Shown: one piece after another, positions 43,942 to 52,358 of the stretch
Position numbering within the stretch: the stretch's first letter is position 1
Layout of the letters: every line of letters begins with the position of its first letter
From: an uncultured Cohaesibacter sp.
GTDB taxonomy: Bacteria > Pseudomonadota > Alphaproteobacteria > Rhizobiales > Cohaesibacteraceae
Reading direction: 5' to 3'
NCBI RefSeq assembly: GCF_963678225.1
Contig: NZ_OY782763.1
Coordinates: 930,001 to 994,000, forward strand
Length of the DNA: 64,000 nucleotides
Translations under genes and position numbers: made by a program
The notes under the pieces: model-generated
What the model was told of the DNA's origin: nothing
The model's database searches: none
The model's input: the letters and a program-made list of their open reading frames with translations, nothing else

Positions 43942-43964
43942 TCCAAAATTGGTCCAATTCTGGA
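43942..43964. repeat. Palindrome between mlaD and the auxiliary lipoprotein gene
   Basis: TCCAAAATTGG and CCAATTCTGGA flank a single central T, an 11-bp inverted repeat with one mismatch. It lies 70 nt before the lipoprotein start. It could be an operator or, with the following A-run, a weak leftward terminator. Confidence 0.35.
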
Positions 43965-44033
43965 AAAAACGGTTGGCAGTTTCTATTTCTACGGTAAGGT
44001 AAGCCCATATTTGTTTATTGCCGAGGTACACCC

Positions 44034-44639
44034 TTGTTTTCTGCGACCCGATTTGTGCGCGCCCTCTCGTTTGTTTGCCTCGCCCTGTGGCTAGCATCCT
44101 GCTCTGTAGTAGGCGGCGGCAAAGAGTTGACGACCTATGACCTGAGCGCGCCAGAAAGTTTCGACAATTTGCGCGGTCGCAGCAATGCGCAGCTTTTGAT
44201 CTTAGTCCCGACGGCGCTCAAATCGCTTGATAGCGAGATGATCGTGGTGCGCCCCGATAATGCTGAAATCACCTATTTTGGCGACGCGCAATGGAGCGAC
44301 AGCCTACCCAATGTCTTGCAGGACAAGCTGATCCAGACTTTTGAGAATTCCGGCCGCATGCGCTCCGTGGTCAAGCCAGGTGATGGCGTTGTGGTTGACT
44401 ATAAACTCGCAACATCCATCCGTAGCTTTGAGCTGAATGACGCGAACCGGCCTGTCGCCAAAATCGCGCTTTCGGTAAAGATCATCAATGATCGCAATGG
44501 ACGCGTGGTCTCTTCACGCCTGTTCGAAGCCTCCGCACCTGCCGGTTCGGCGACACCGGCCAAGGGTGTAGCTGCGCTTGACCGCGCCCTTGAAAGCATA
44601 CTGAACGAGATCCTCGTCTGGACCCTCAAGACAATTTAG
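44034..44639 (+). CDS. ABC-type transport auxiliary lipoprotein (PqiC-like)
   Basis: A 201-residue lipoprotein with lipobox LASC (Cys23), followed by TYDLSAP and the conserved ILVPTALKSLDSEMIVVRPD and YFGDAQWSDSLPNVLQDKLI regions of the ABC_trans_aux/PqiC family, which works with MCE transporters at the outer membrane. The start is TTG 44034, supported by GAGG at 44023-44026; no ATG is present in the signal-peptide region. It follows mlaEFD after 256 nt and probably belongs to the same system. Confidence 0.88.
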   Translation: MFSATRFVRALSFVCLALWLASCSVVGGGKELTTYDLSAPESFDNLRGRSNAQLLILVPTALKSLDSEMIVVRPDNAEITYFGDAQWSDSLPNVLQDKLIQTFENSGRMRSVVKPGDGVVVDYKLATSIRSFELNDANRPVAKIALSVKIINDRNGRVVSSRLFEASAPAGSATPAKGVAALDRALESILNEILVWTLKTI

Positions 44640-44672
44640 TCCAAGGCTAGCAAAGCCTCCACCATAATAAAA

Positions 44673-44697
44673 AGGACGCCAAACGCGTCCTCTTTGT
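44673..44697 (+). terminator. Terminator of the Mla lipoprotein gene
   Basis: A 7-bp stem (AGGACGC / GCGTCCT, 44673-44679 and 44685-44691) with a 5-nt loop, flanked by AAAAA and CTTTG. The tail is short, so it is moderately strong. It lies between convergent genes. Confidence 0.6.
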
Positions 44698-44746
44698 CTG
44701 TGACCAGACCTATATAGATCACCAAAGCCTCAGAAGCCTTGTCGGA

Positions 44747-45754
44747 TCAATCGGGATGAATCCTGGAAATATTGGAAAGAAACTGGTTGGCACTCGCCTC
44801 CCAGCTATATTGCTGCGCATAGGCCAGACAAGCCTGCGGATCGATTTTCAACGCTTCGACCACAGCCTCTTCCAGATCGTCTTTCAAAGCCCCAACACCA
44901 CTGTCTCCAATCACATCCAGAGGTCCCATAACCGGGTAGGCCGCCACTGGCAATCCCGAAGCCAGGGCCTCCAAAAGCACAATGCCGAACGTGTCGGTTT
45001 TGGACGGGAAAACGAAAACATCGCATGAAGCGTAGATATCGGCGAGGTCCTTGCCTTCCTTGAGCCCCAGAAACTTCACATCCGGATAGCGCTCTTCCAA
45101 AGCGGCCTTCTGCGGGCCATCTCCAACCACTATTTTTGTGCCCTCGACCTTCAGATCAAGAAAGACCTCGATATTCTTTTCCACCGCAACGCGACCGACA
45201 TAGAGCAGCAAGGGCCCGGGATAATCGAGCACCTTCTCTTTGCGCGGATGAAACTGTTCAAGGTCAACGCCGCGCCCCCAATAATGCAGCTGGTCAAAGC
45301 CGCGAGCTTCTAGGTCTCGCTTCAGGCTTGGCGTGGCCACCATGCAGCATCGCCCGGGATTGTGAAACCAGCGCAAGGCCGCATAGGACAGCGACAGCGG
45401 AATGGGGAAACGCGCGGCAAGATATTCAGGAAAGCGGGTATGGTAAGAAGTCGTGAAGGCCTTGTTCGACTTTCTGCAATAGCTTCGCGCCCAGAATCCA
45501 AGCGGCCCCTCGGTGGAAATATGCACATAATCGGGATTGATCTCTTCGATCTTTCTGGCGACGCCGCGCCGCATTGTCAAAGAGAGGCGAATTTCCGGAT
45601 AAGTCGGGCAAGGAACCGTCTTGAAATCAAGAGGCGTCAGATAATGCACCTCCATTCCCTGCTTTTTGACTTCCTGGCCCAAACGATCGAGCGAGCGAAC
45701 AACACCATTGACTTGTGGATGCCAGGCATCCGTTACGATTAAGAGTCCACTCAT
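44747..45754 (-). CDS. Family 4 (GT-B) glycosyltransferase
   Basis: A 335-residue GT4 enzyme with the acceptor-side start TDAWHPQVNGVVRSLDRLG, the central LLLYVGRVAVEKNIEVFLDL and the nucleotide-sugar region YASCDVFVFPSKTDTFGIVL (with the E-x7-E-type GIVLLEALASGLPV). Proteins of this type in alphaproteobacteria make glycolipids or transfer sugars to lipids. It overlaps the upstream LpxH-like gene by 4 nt (ATGA), so they form an operon and may work on the same lipid. Confidence 0.85.
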   Translation of the reverse strand: MSGLLIVTDAWHPQVNGVVRSLDRLGQEVKKQGMEVHYLTPLDFKTVPCPTYPEIRLSLTMRRGVARKIEEINPDYVHISTEGPLGFWARSYCRKSNKAFTTSYHTRFPEYLAARFPIPLSLSYAALRWFHNPGRCCMVATPSLKRDLEARGFDQLHYWGRGVDLEQFHPRKEKVLDYPGPLLLYVGRVAVEKNIEVFLDLKVEGTKIVVGDGPQKAALEERYPDVKFLGLKEGKDLADIYASCDVFVFPSKTDTFGIVLLEALASGLPVAAYPVMGPLDVIGDSGVGALKDDLEEAVVEALKIDPQACLAYAQQYSWEASANQFLSNISRIHPD

Positions 45755-46560
45755 GCAAGTGCCTTGGTTGGGGTATGGTTTTCAAGTTGGGGAACGGTTT
45801 TTGCGCCTTCGCTCCAGTGGATCAGTTCGAACCGTCCGTCTGGATGCTCGACAATTGCGGTGCAGCTTTCCACCCAGTCGCCGGTATTCAAATAGGAGAT
45901 ACCGAATTTCTCATGCATTTCCGCATGATGAATATGGCCGCAAATCACGCCATCAACGTCAAATTTGCGCGCTTCCTGCGAGAGGGTTTCCTCGAAGGTA
46001 CCGATGAAATTGACCGCGTTCTTTACCCGCATCTTGGCCCAAGCAGACAGGGACCAATAGCTGAAGCCGAGCTTGCGGCGCAGAATGTTGAGTACGGTGT
46101 TCAGCCCCAAAGCAAAGCTGTAGGCCCAGTCGCCAAGATGGGCGAGCCACTTGGCGTGCCGCACCACCATGTCATACTGATCCCCATGGATCACCAGCAA
46201 CCGGCGACCATCTGCGGTTTCGTGAATGTCATGTTCCTTGACCTCTACACCGCCGAAATGAGCACCATAATAGCTGCGCAGAAATTCGTCATGGTTGCCC
46301 GGCACATAGATGATACGCGCGCCCTTGCGCGCCTTGCGCAGGAGCTTCTGCACCACATCATTATGCAATTGCGGCCAATGCCAACGCGCTTGCAGGCGCC
46401 AGCCATCGACGATATCCCCGACCAGATAAATCGTCTCTGCATCATTATATTTAAGGAAATCAAGCAGCATTTCTGCCTGACACCCGCGGCTACCCAGATG
46501 AACATCGGAGATGAACATGGTCCGATGTTTATAGAGCCCTTCATCGCTGGACTGATTCAT
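45751..46560 (-). CDS. LpxH-like metallophosphoesterase (UDP-2,3-diacylglucosamine diphosphatase family)
   Basis: The 269-residue enzyme has the full metallophosphoesterase set: ISDVHLGSRG, GDIVDGW, PGNHDE, HGDQYD and CGHIHHAE. It resembles the LpxH/UDP-2,3-diacylglucosamine pyrophosphatase group; lipid A synthesis is possible but many alphaproteobacteria use LpxI for that step. ATG 46560 is preferred to the in-frame GTG 46599; an AGG lies 5-7 nt before the ATG. It is the first gene of a two-gene operon with the GT4. Confidence 0.8.
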   Translation of the reverse strand: MNQSSDEGLYKHRTMFISDVHLGSRGCQAEMLLDFLKYNDAETIYLVGDIVDGWRLQARWHWPQLHNDVVQKLLRKARKGARIIYVPGNHDEFLRSYYGAHFGGVEVKEHDIHETADGRRLLVIHGDQYDMVVRHAKWLAHLGDWAYSFALGLNTVLNILRRKLGFSYWSLSAWAKMRVKNAVNFIGTFEETLSQEARKFDVDGVICGHIHHAEMHEKFGISYLNTGDWVESCTAIVEHPDGRFELIHWSEGAKTVPQLENHTPTKALA

Positions 46561-46734
46561 GTGCCTGCTCTGATTCACGTTCCGTAAGTGTTTGGCCACT
46601 TTTAAGAACGCGCTGTCTCACTTTTGTGACAGTCAGAGCAAATGCCATCTAAAAGACAGATCCTTTCCCCCATCCTGAGAGAAAAAGACCCGTTTCAGCG
46701 AGGCAACGCACGTTTACGGGAAGAGAAGTTACGC

Positions 46735-47640
46735 TCAGAGCGGCTTTGCCTGACGTTCCGCCTTGCGCGAAACACCCAGCTGCCGCTCGCGATAGACAAC
46801 AAACATGCCGGCCAGAACGACAATACCCCCGCCGATGACCACAGCGTGACTCGGATATTCGCCAAAAATCACAATGCCGATCACCACATTCCAGACCACG
46901 TTCACATAGTCGAATGGCGCCACAAGCGACGCTTCCGCCACGCTGTAGGATTTGGTCATGAGGATCTGCCCCAAGCCACCGAAAATCCCAGCCAGAACCA
47001 TCAAGCCGAAGGTGCGAAAATCAGGAATGACCCAGCCCCAGTAAATGGTAATGAGCGAGAAGCAGGAAGCCGTCACGAAGAAATAGAAGATGATCGCCGA
47101 ATTATTCTCGGTTTTCGTCATCTGTCGGATCAGGATACCAGCCAGCCCAGTGAGCACGGTTGAACTCAGACAGAGAATGGCGCCCAGCAAGCCCACATCC
47201 CCCGTCGAGCCACTCAGACGCGGAGACAGAATGATCAGCACCCCGATAAGGCTGATACCGACAGCCGTCCAGCGATAGGCCTTGACAACCTCCTTGAGGA
47301 ACAACGCCGCCATGGCAACAATCATCAAGGGATTGAGAAAGGAAATCGCGGTGGCTTCGGGCAACGGCAAAAGCGAGACCGAGGTGAACCAGCAGAACAT
47401 GGATGTCGTTCCCACCGCAGAGCGCCTCACATGCGCCCATGGATTCTTCGTGCGGATACAGTCGCGCCAGTCACTCTGCCATGCGGTCACCAGCAACAGC
47501 GGCGGCAAGGCGAAAAAGCAGCGCGCGAAGATGACTTCCCCAATGGGCATGGACGTCGATGTATATTTGATCAGGGCAAGCATAACCGCAAAAAACATCG
47601 TCGAAGCAATTTTGAGTCCAATGCCATAGAGGGCGTTCAT
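46735..47640 (-). CDS. DMT-superfamily transporter (EamA)
   Basis: A 301-residue protein with ten membrane helices in two EamA halves (MPIGEVIFARCFFALPPLLL and GQILMTKSYSVAEASLVAPF). The substrate is not known. It is divergent from a second EamA transporter at 48048-48998, with which it shares the overall pattern. Confidence 0.85.
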   Translation of the reverse strand: MNALYGIGLKIASTMFFAVMLALIKYTSTSMPIGEVIFARCFFALPPLLLVTAWQSDWRDCIRTKNPWAHVRRSAVGTTSMFCWFTSVSLLPLPEATAISFLNPLMIVAMAALFLKEVVKAYRWTAVGISLIGVLIILSPRLSGSTGDVGLLGAILCLSSTVLTGLAGILIRQMTKTENNSAIIFYFFVTASCFSLITIYWGWVIPDFRTFGLMVLAGIFGGLGQILMTKSYSVAEASLVAPFDYVNVVWNVVIGIVIFGEYPSHAVVIGGGIVVLAGMFVVYRERQLGVSRKAERQAKPL

Positions 47641-48047
47641 ATCTGATCTTCCCGACTGACGGTTTTGCTAGCAAAATGACGGCTTGGCCGGTCTCGAAAA
47701 GACCTTTGCCTAACGGTCATGGATACGGAGGAAACAAAGGGCAGCTGCACTATGCAGGGGTGAGGCTCTCATTCTCGTCACGCTTTGCTAGAAAGATCAA
47801 GAAAAAACTGGAGCTCCCCGCTACAAAGCGCCATTCCCCTTGCCTGCTTTTCCTCAGCCGATCATGAAAAACGAAACAATCGCGCATTCATCACTATAGT
47901 TGAAGCTATCACGCTATAAGATTTACAGCATTGAATTGTTGTGCTACTCAACAAGTCCCATCCGACACCGGACAAAGCCAACGCATATTGAGCCTTGGCG
48001 ACACGTATCACCCCGGTCTGGACAGCCAAGACAGAGTTTCCTCTTTA
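47641..48047. other. Gene-less divergent region between two DMT genes
   Basis: About 407 nt hold both promoters. I see no strong hairpin, repeat or known binding motif; the frames crossing it lack family character. Confidence 0.5.
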
Positions 48048-48998
48048 ATGACGTCCGTAAAGCACACCATCAGCAAGGCCCTGACTGCCTTTGACGGCAT
48101 GCCGAGCTTTTTGCAAGCCGTTCTGGTCATGTTTATCGCCATGATCGGCTTCACATTGCAGGCCGGCATCGTAAAAGAGCTCGGGCAGGATCTGCATGTC
48201 AGCCAAATCATCGTCATTCGGCAAGCCTGGATGATCGTCTTCCTGCTGCCTCCTATGCTGAAATCTGCCCGTGGCGACCTCAAAATCCATCGGAAAGACC
48301 TGTTCCTCTGGCGGGCTTTCTTCACCTATCTGAGCATCTTGGCAGGTTTCACGGCGATCATCCAATTGCCACTGGCCACCGCCACAACAATGAGCTTCAC
48401 GCGGACATTCTTTCTGACCATTTTTGCGGTGCTGTTTCTTAAGGAAGCAGTCGGCATGCGCCGTATCGGAGCGCTGGTTGTTGGCTTCATTGGCGTATTG
48501 ATCATCGCCCGCCCCTCCGAATTGCTGGCAGCGGGCATTGGCGGCATCGACCAGAACCTGCTTCTGGCTCTTGCCGGAGCAGCCCTTGTGGCGGCCAACC
48601 AGACCATCGTGCGGGTTCATCTGCGCTATGACCGGCCGACCATCATTGTGACCTATCAGGCAATCATCATCGGGCTGGCACTCGTACCCCTTGCCTGGAT
48701 CAACTGGAAGCCCATGACCCTGAGCCAATTCGGCCTAATGGCGCTGATCGGCATCCTGGCGAGCTATGCGCAATGGCTGATGCTTCACTCCTTCAAGCGG
48801 GCCGAGGCAACAGCGCTGGCGCCTTTTGACTATCTGCGCCTTGTCCTCTCGGCAGCCCTTGGCTGGTACATGTTCAATGAGTGGCCAGATGTCTACACAT
48901 GGATCGGCGCGGCCATCATCTTCGCATCGACTTTCTACATCATACGCCGCGAAGCCAAGCTGGGCAAAGAGCGCAAACTGCAACCACCGAAATATTAG
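48048..48998 (+). CDS. DMT-superfamily transporter (EamA)
   Basis: A 316-residue, ten-helix EamA protein (VIRQAWMIVFLLPPMLKSAR, TMSFTRTFFLTIFAVLFLKE, ATALAPFDYLRLVLSAALGW). The frame is open from 47931, but the upstream 39 residues are polar and unlike the family; ATG 48048 is the best start although its ribosome binding site is weak. The DUF123 gene follows 6 nt after the stop. Confidence 0.82.
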   Translation: MTSVKHTISKALTAFDGMPSFLQAVLVMFIAMIGFTLQAGIVKELGQDLHVSQIIVIRQAWMIVFLLPPMLKSARGDLKIHRKDLFLWRAFFTYLSILAGFTAIIQLPLATATTMSFTRTFFLTIFAVLFLKEAVGMRRIGALVVGFIGVLIIARPSELLAAGIGGIDQNLLLALAGAALVAANQTIVRVHLRYDRPTIIVTYQAIIIGLALVPLAWINWKPMTLSQFGLMALIGILASYAQWLMLHSFKRAEATALAPFDYLRLVLSAALGWYMFNEWPDVYTWIGAAIIFASTFYIIRREAKLGKERKLQPPKY

Positions 48999-49004
48999 AG
49001 CCCG

Positions 49005-49469
49005 ATGCCGCAAAGCCATATTCTTGCTCATAAACCACTCGCTGCGGCCCTTGAAGCCCTGCCGACACCTGTCTTCAAGGGCAACCGGCGAGCGCTCGTC
49101 AAATGCCCCAATGCCGGCGGGGTCTATCTTGTGGCCATGATCCTGCCTCGCCGCACGAAAGTCCTGCGGCCAACGTCAGCCATCCTGCCGCCCGGTCTTT
49201 ATTGCTATGCAGGCAGCGCCCATGGCCCCGGCGGGTTGCGCGCGCGCCTTGCCCGCCATCTGGCAAAAGAGAAGTCCGTGCGATGGCATGTGGATCAGCT
49301 AACGATCCGCGCCAGTTCCCTGCATGTCTGGGCGTGGCTGGATGGCTCTGAATGCGCTCTGGCGGGTCATCTTGCTAGCCTGGATGCCTTTTCAATTCCT
49401 CAGCCCGGCTTTGGCAGCTCAGACTGCACCAGCTGCGAGAGCCACCTCTTCATGAGCCCACTCGGCTAG
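49005..49469 (+). CDS. DUF123 (GIY-YIG-like) protein
   Basis: A 154-residue protein with the DUF123 pattern: GGVYLVAMILP, LPPGLYCYAGSAHGPGGLRA and RLARHLAKEKSVRWHVDQLT, ending with a Cys-rich SDCTSCESHLF. DUF123 occurs alone or fused to endonuclease III and is distantly like GIY-YIG nucleases; the function is not established. It lies 6 nt after the DMT gene and 35 nt before the convergent MOSC gene. Confidence 0.8.
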   Translation: MPQSHILAHKPLAAALEALPTPVFKGNRRALVKCPNAGGVYLVAMILPRRTKVLRPTSAILPPGLYCYAGSAHGPGGLRARLARHLAKEKSVRWHVDQLTIRASSLHVWAWLDGSECALAGHLASLDAFSIPQPGFGSSDCTSCESHLFMSPLG

Positions 49470-49504
49470 CTCAGCAACAAGAGCTATCTGGAAGAGCGAG
49501 CGCC

Positions 49505-50101
49505 TCACACCCGCTCCAACTTGCGCCAAGGCTCATCAGGCAATGTCACGGTGATCCTGTCATCAAGCTTCACCATGCCCCCTTTGCGCACAATGCCCAT
49601 AACGCCAGCCTTGCGCACAAGATCGCCCACTTCATCCTTATAGACAAGTTCCTTGAGCAATCCCGGCTGCCAGGCCTCGATCTGGGAACATGGATTGCGC
49701 AGTCCCGTGATTTCCACCTCTGCTTCATCGCCAATATGAAGCACAGCCCCCGTTGGTAGGGCGAGCAGATCAATGCCGCTCGTAGTGATATTCTCCCCCA
49801 TATCGGCCGGTGTCACAGTAAAGCCCTTGTGCGCCACCTCTTCAAACAGCTCCTGATGAATAAGGTGCACCTGCCGCAAGTTTGGTTGGTTCGGATTGGC
49901 CCGCACGCGGGAGCGATGCTGGACCAGCTTCCCCATATGCGCATCCCCTTCCACGCCGAGGCCTTCAAGCAACCGGATCGTGGGTTTCAGCTTTTTAGAA
50001 AATGCATGTGTGTCATCAAGACTGACAGCGACAACTGCGCCTTCAAATTTCTTCTCAACCAAGGCAGAACCTCTATCAAACAAGGAACGGAATAACGACA
50101 A
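49505..50101 (-). CDS. MOSC-domain protein
   Basis: A 198-residue MOSC protein (molybdenum-cofactor sulfurase C-terminal domain), with GLGVEGDAHMGKLVQHRSRV, NLRQVHLIHQELFEEV, DMGENITTSGIDLLALPTGA and ITGLRNPCSQIEAWQPGLLK; the Cys in GLRNPCSQI is the likely catalytic or sulfur-carrying residue. The start given is TTG 50101, which lacks a clear ribosome binding site, so the true start may be somewhat downstream. The exact substrate is unknown. Confidence 0.8.
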   Translation of the reverse strand: MSLFRSLFDRGSALVEKKFEGAVVAVSLDDTHAFSKKLKPTIRLLEGLGVEGDAHMGKLVQHRSRVRANPNQPNLRQVHLIHQELFEEVAHKGFTVTPADMGENITTSGIDLLALPTGAVLHIGDEAEVEITGLRNPCSQIEAWQPGLLKELVYKDEVGDLVRKAGVMGIVRKGGMVKLDDRITVTLPDEPWRKLERV

Positions 50102-50173
50102 GGACAGCCAACCACAAAAAAGGAGGGAAGACCATGTCTACCCTCCTGATATGTCGATGATTTGACGGCCTGT

Positions 50174-51730
50174 TTATTCTGCTGCACTCGTCTGCGCGTT
50201 GTGCACTTCCTTCTCCCGGCGCTGTATCAGCTTGTTGAGCGCAGATACATAGGCCTTGGCGGAAGAAACCATGGTGTCGGTGTCGGCAGACCGGCCTGTC
50301 ACCGTGTGATCCCCCTCGCGCAAACGGCAGGACACTTCAGCCTGAGCATCCGTACCAGCGGTCACAGCGCTCACCTGGTACAGCATCAGGCGGGCCTTGT
50401 GCGGGATCATCTGCTTGATGGCATTGAAGATGGCGTCTACAGGGCCGTCACCAGTGGCTTCCTTGGTGACATGCGTGCCATTCATATCCAGCGTTACAAT
50501 GGCTTTCTGTACGCCACTGGTCCCCGCAATCACGGTCATCGCAATCACCTTGATCTTGTCAGAAGCGGCGCCGACTTCATCATCCACCAAAGCCTCGATA
50601 TCTTCATCAAAGATGTTCTTCTTCTTATCTGCCAGATCCTTGAAGCGGTTGAAGGCATCCTGGAAGGCATTCTCGCCCAGATTATAGCCCAACTGATCCA
50701 GCTTCTGCTTGAAGGCGTGACGACCCGAATGCTTGCCCATGACCAGATCCGTGCCACCAACGCCCACATCTTCCGGCTTCATGATCTCGTAGGTTTCGGC
50801 ATTTTTCAGCATGCCATCCTGATGGATACCGGATTCATGCGCGAAGGCGTTCTTGCCGACAATCGCCTTGTTATACTGCACAGGAAAAGCCGAAACGGCG
50901 GATACCAGTTTGGAGGCACGGGTCAACAGCTTGGTATTGATGCCGGTATTGTAAGCAAACACATCATTACGCGTACGGATGGCCATAATGACTTCTTCCA
51001 GCGCTGCGTTGCCGGCGCGTTCGCCCAGACCGTTGATCGTGCATTCGATCTGACGGGCACCGCCACGCACCGCTGCCAGCGAGTTGGCCACAGCCATACC
51101 CAGATCGTTGTGGCAGTGCGCCGAGAAAATCGCCTTGTCAGAGTTCGGAACCGTTTCGATAACCCGTTTGAACAAATCGGCGATTTCGAGTGGTGTGGTA
51201 TAGCCAACCGTATCGGGAATGTTGATCGTGGTAGCACCGGCATTGATGGCCGCTTCCACGCATTTGCACAGGAAGTCAAATTCGGTGCGGGTGCCGTCTT
51301 CGGCCGACCATTCCACATCATCGGTCCAGTTGCGCGCGCGCGTAACGGACTCGATCACCTTTTCATAGACCCGGTCCGGCTCCATCTGCAACTTGTATTT
51401 CATATGCACCGGGCTGGTGGAAATGAAGGTATGAATGCGGCGCTTTTCAGCGTGTTTGATGGCTTCCCCGGCCCGGTCGATGTCTTTGGAGCCAGCGCGG
51501 GCCAAACCGCAAACGGTAGCGTTCTTGACCACCTTGGCGATTTCGCTTACGGCCTCGAAATCGCCGTTGGAGGCGATGGGAAACCCGGCCTCGATCACGT
51601 CGACGCCCAATTCATCGAGAACCTTCGCCACCTGCAACTTCTCTTCCAGCGTCATGGACGCACCGGGAGACTGTTCACCATCGCGCAAGGTTGTATCGAA
51701 AATGACAATGTCGTTATTCATAGAACTCAT
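50174..51730 (-). CDS. leuA: 2-isopropylmalate synthase
   Basis: LeuA condenses acetyl-CoA and 2-oxoisovalerate, the first step of leucine synthesis. The 518-residue product has DTTLRDGEQSPGASM, the metal-binding SAHCHNDLGMAVANSL, GLGERAGNAALEEV and GKHSGRHAFKQKL, and the C-terminal leucine-feedback domain (about 385-500). Transcription is probably controlled by attenuation through the leader peptide at 51865-51972. AGGATGAG is the ribosome binding site. Confidence 0.97.
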   Translation of the reverse strand: MSSMNNDIVIFDTTLRDGEQSPGASMTLEEKLQVAKVLDELGVDVIEAGFPIASNGDFEAVSEIAKVVKNATVCGLARAGSKDIDRAGEAIKHAEKRRIHTFISTSPVHMKYKLQMEPDRVYEKVIESVTRARNWTDDVEWSAEDGTRTEFDFLCKCVEAAINAGATTINIPDTVGYTTPLEIADLFKRVIETVPNSDKAIFSAHCHNDLGMAVANSLAAVRGGARQIECTINGLGERAGNAALEEVIMAIRTRNDVFAYNTGINTKLLTRASKLVSAVSAFPVQYNKAIVGKNAFAHESGIHQDGMLKNAETYEIMKPEDVGVGGTDLVMGKHSGRHAFKQKLDQLGYNLGENAFQDAFNRFKDLADKKKNIFDEDIEALVDDEVGAASDKIKVIAMTVIAGTSGVQKAIVTLDMNGTHVTKEATGDGPVDAIFNAIKQMIPHKARLMLYQVSAVTAGTDAQAEVSCRLREGDHTVTGRSADTDTMVSSAKAYVSALNKLIQRREKEVHNAQTSAAE

Positions 51731-51739
51731 CCTGCTTTT

Positions 51740-51871
51740 AGCCGCCGAGGCGCATGGGTCTGTTCACATGCAAAGCCAACAAGCGGCTGGAATATTTCCT
51801 GCTGCCTTGAAGTTTGTAATCCCCTGAAGATCCGCCGCCGAATGAGATCAGCGCCTGTCGATGTTCAGGGG
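51740..51871 (-). promoter_or_regulatory. Candidate attenuator hairpins of leuA
   Basis: Read leftward after the leader codons, an 8-bp stem CCCCTGAA/TTCAGGGG (51871-51864 with 51828-51821) overlaps the leader stop codon. A second structure has outer stem AGCCGC/GCGGCT (51788-51783 with 51745-51740) and inner stem GCATG/CATGC. The second has no U-run and ends just before the leuA ribosome binding site, so it may block translation or act in a non-classical way. Confidence 0.6.
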
Positions 51872-51972
51872 CAGATAAGGAGGAGTAGTTCGGAATTTAG
51901 GCGAGCGAGAGCGTTGGGAGCGGATAGCTCAACCAATTTGATTTGACCAATTGTGCTCTCTGGAGCGGCCAT
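51865..51972 (-). CDS. Leucine leader peptide of leuA
   Basis: A 35-codon frame read leftward from ATG 51972. It begins MAAPEST and ends SELLLLICP, with four consecutive leucine codons (CTA CTC CTC CTT) and ten Leu in all. GAGAGAG lies about 6 nt before ATG. Its stop falls within the arm of an 8-bp hairpin, as expected for ribosome-mediated attenuation: when Leu-tRNA is scarce the ribosome stalls at the leucine run and the downstream structure changes. Such leaders are known for leuA in proteobacteria. Confidence 0.8.
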   Translation of the reverse strand: MAAPESTIGQIKLVELSAPNALARLNSELLLLICP

Positions 51973-52358
51973 GAAAATCTCTCTCACGTGTTTACAGAGC
52001 CTGTTTTTACATCTCTGCCATTCGGTAGGAAAATCTGTAACCGATTAAACGCACGGAAACAAGAGGAAATTTCATGCACCATTCCGAGCAAGGATATTAG
52101 TTAAACGACGATAGAAATTATTTTCCATCTTCATAACAACCAAAAAGTGCATAAATCTGGTTAAAGAAGTCCAATCCAATAGTTTAGAATTATTACTATC
52201 CATTAATTGAGTGAACATTATATTTAGTATTTGTAAATTGCGAATATATAAATGCTTTTTAAATAACTTTTTTCAAATATACAGACTAAGGACAAATCGG
52301 CCAATAAATATCCAGTATTAGTTGCTGGAAACAAAAATACAGTCGAAAGGCGAAAAAT
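51973..52358. other. AT-rich region between leuA leader and chemoreceptor gene
   Basis: About 386 nt hold the leuA and chemoreceptor promoters. The right half (52130-52300) is strongly AT-rich. I cannot name a promoter with confidence. Confidence 0.5.

Noticed and set aside
50162-51946. 594-codon open frame antisense to leuA
   Set aside because: It lies wholly over leuA and its leader on the opposite strand, has no family motif, and its length is explained by the GC-rich third positions of leuA.
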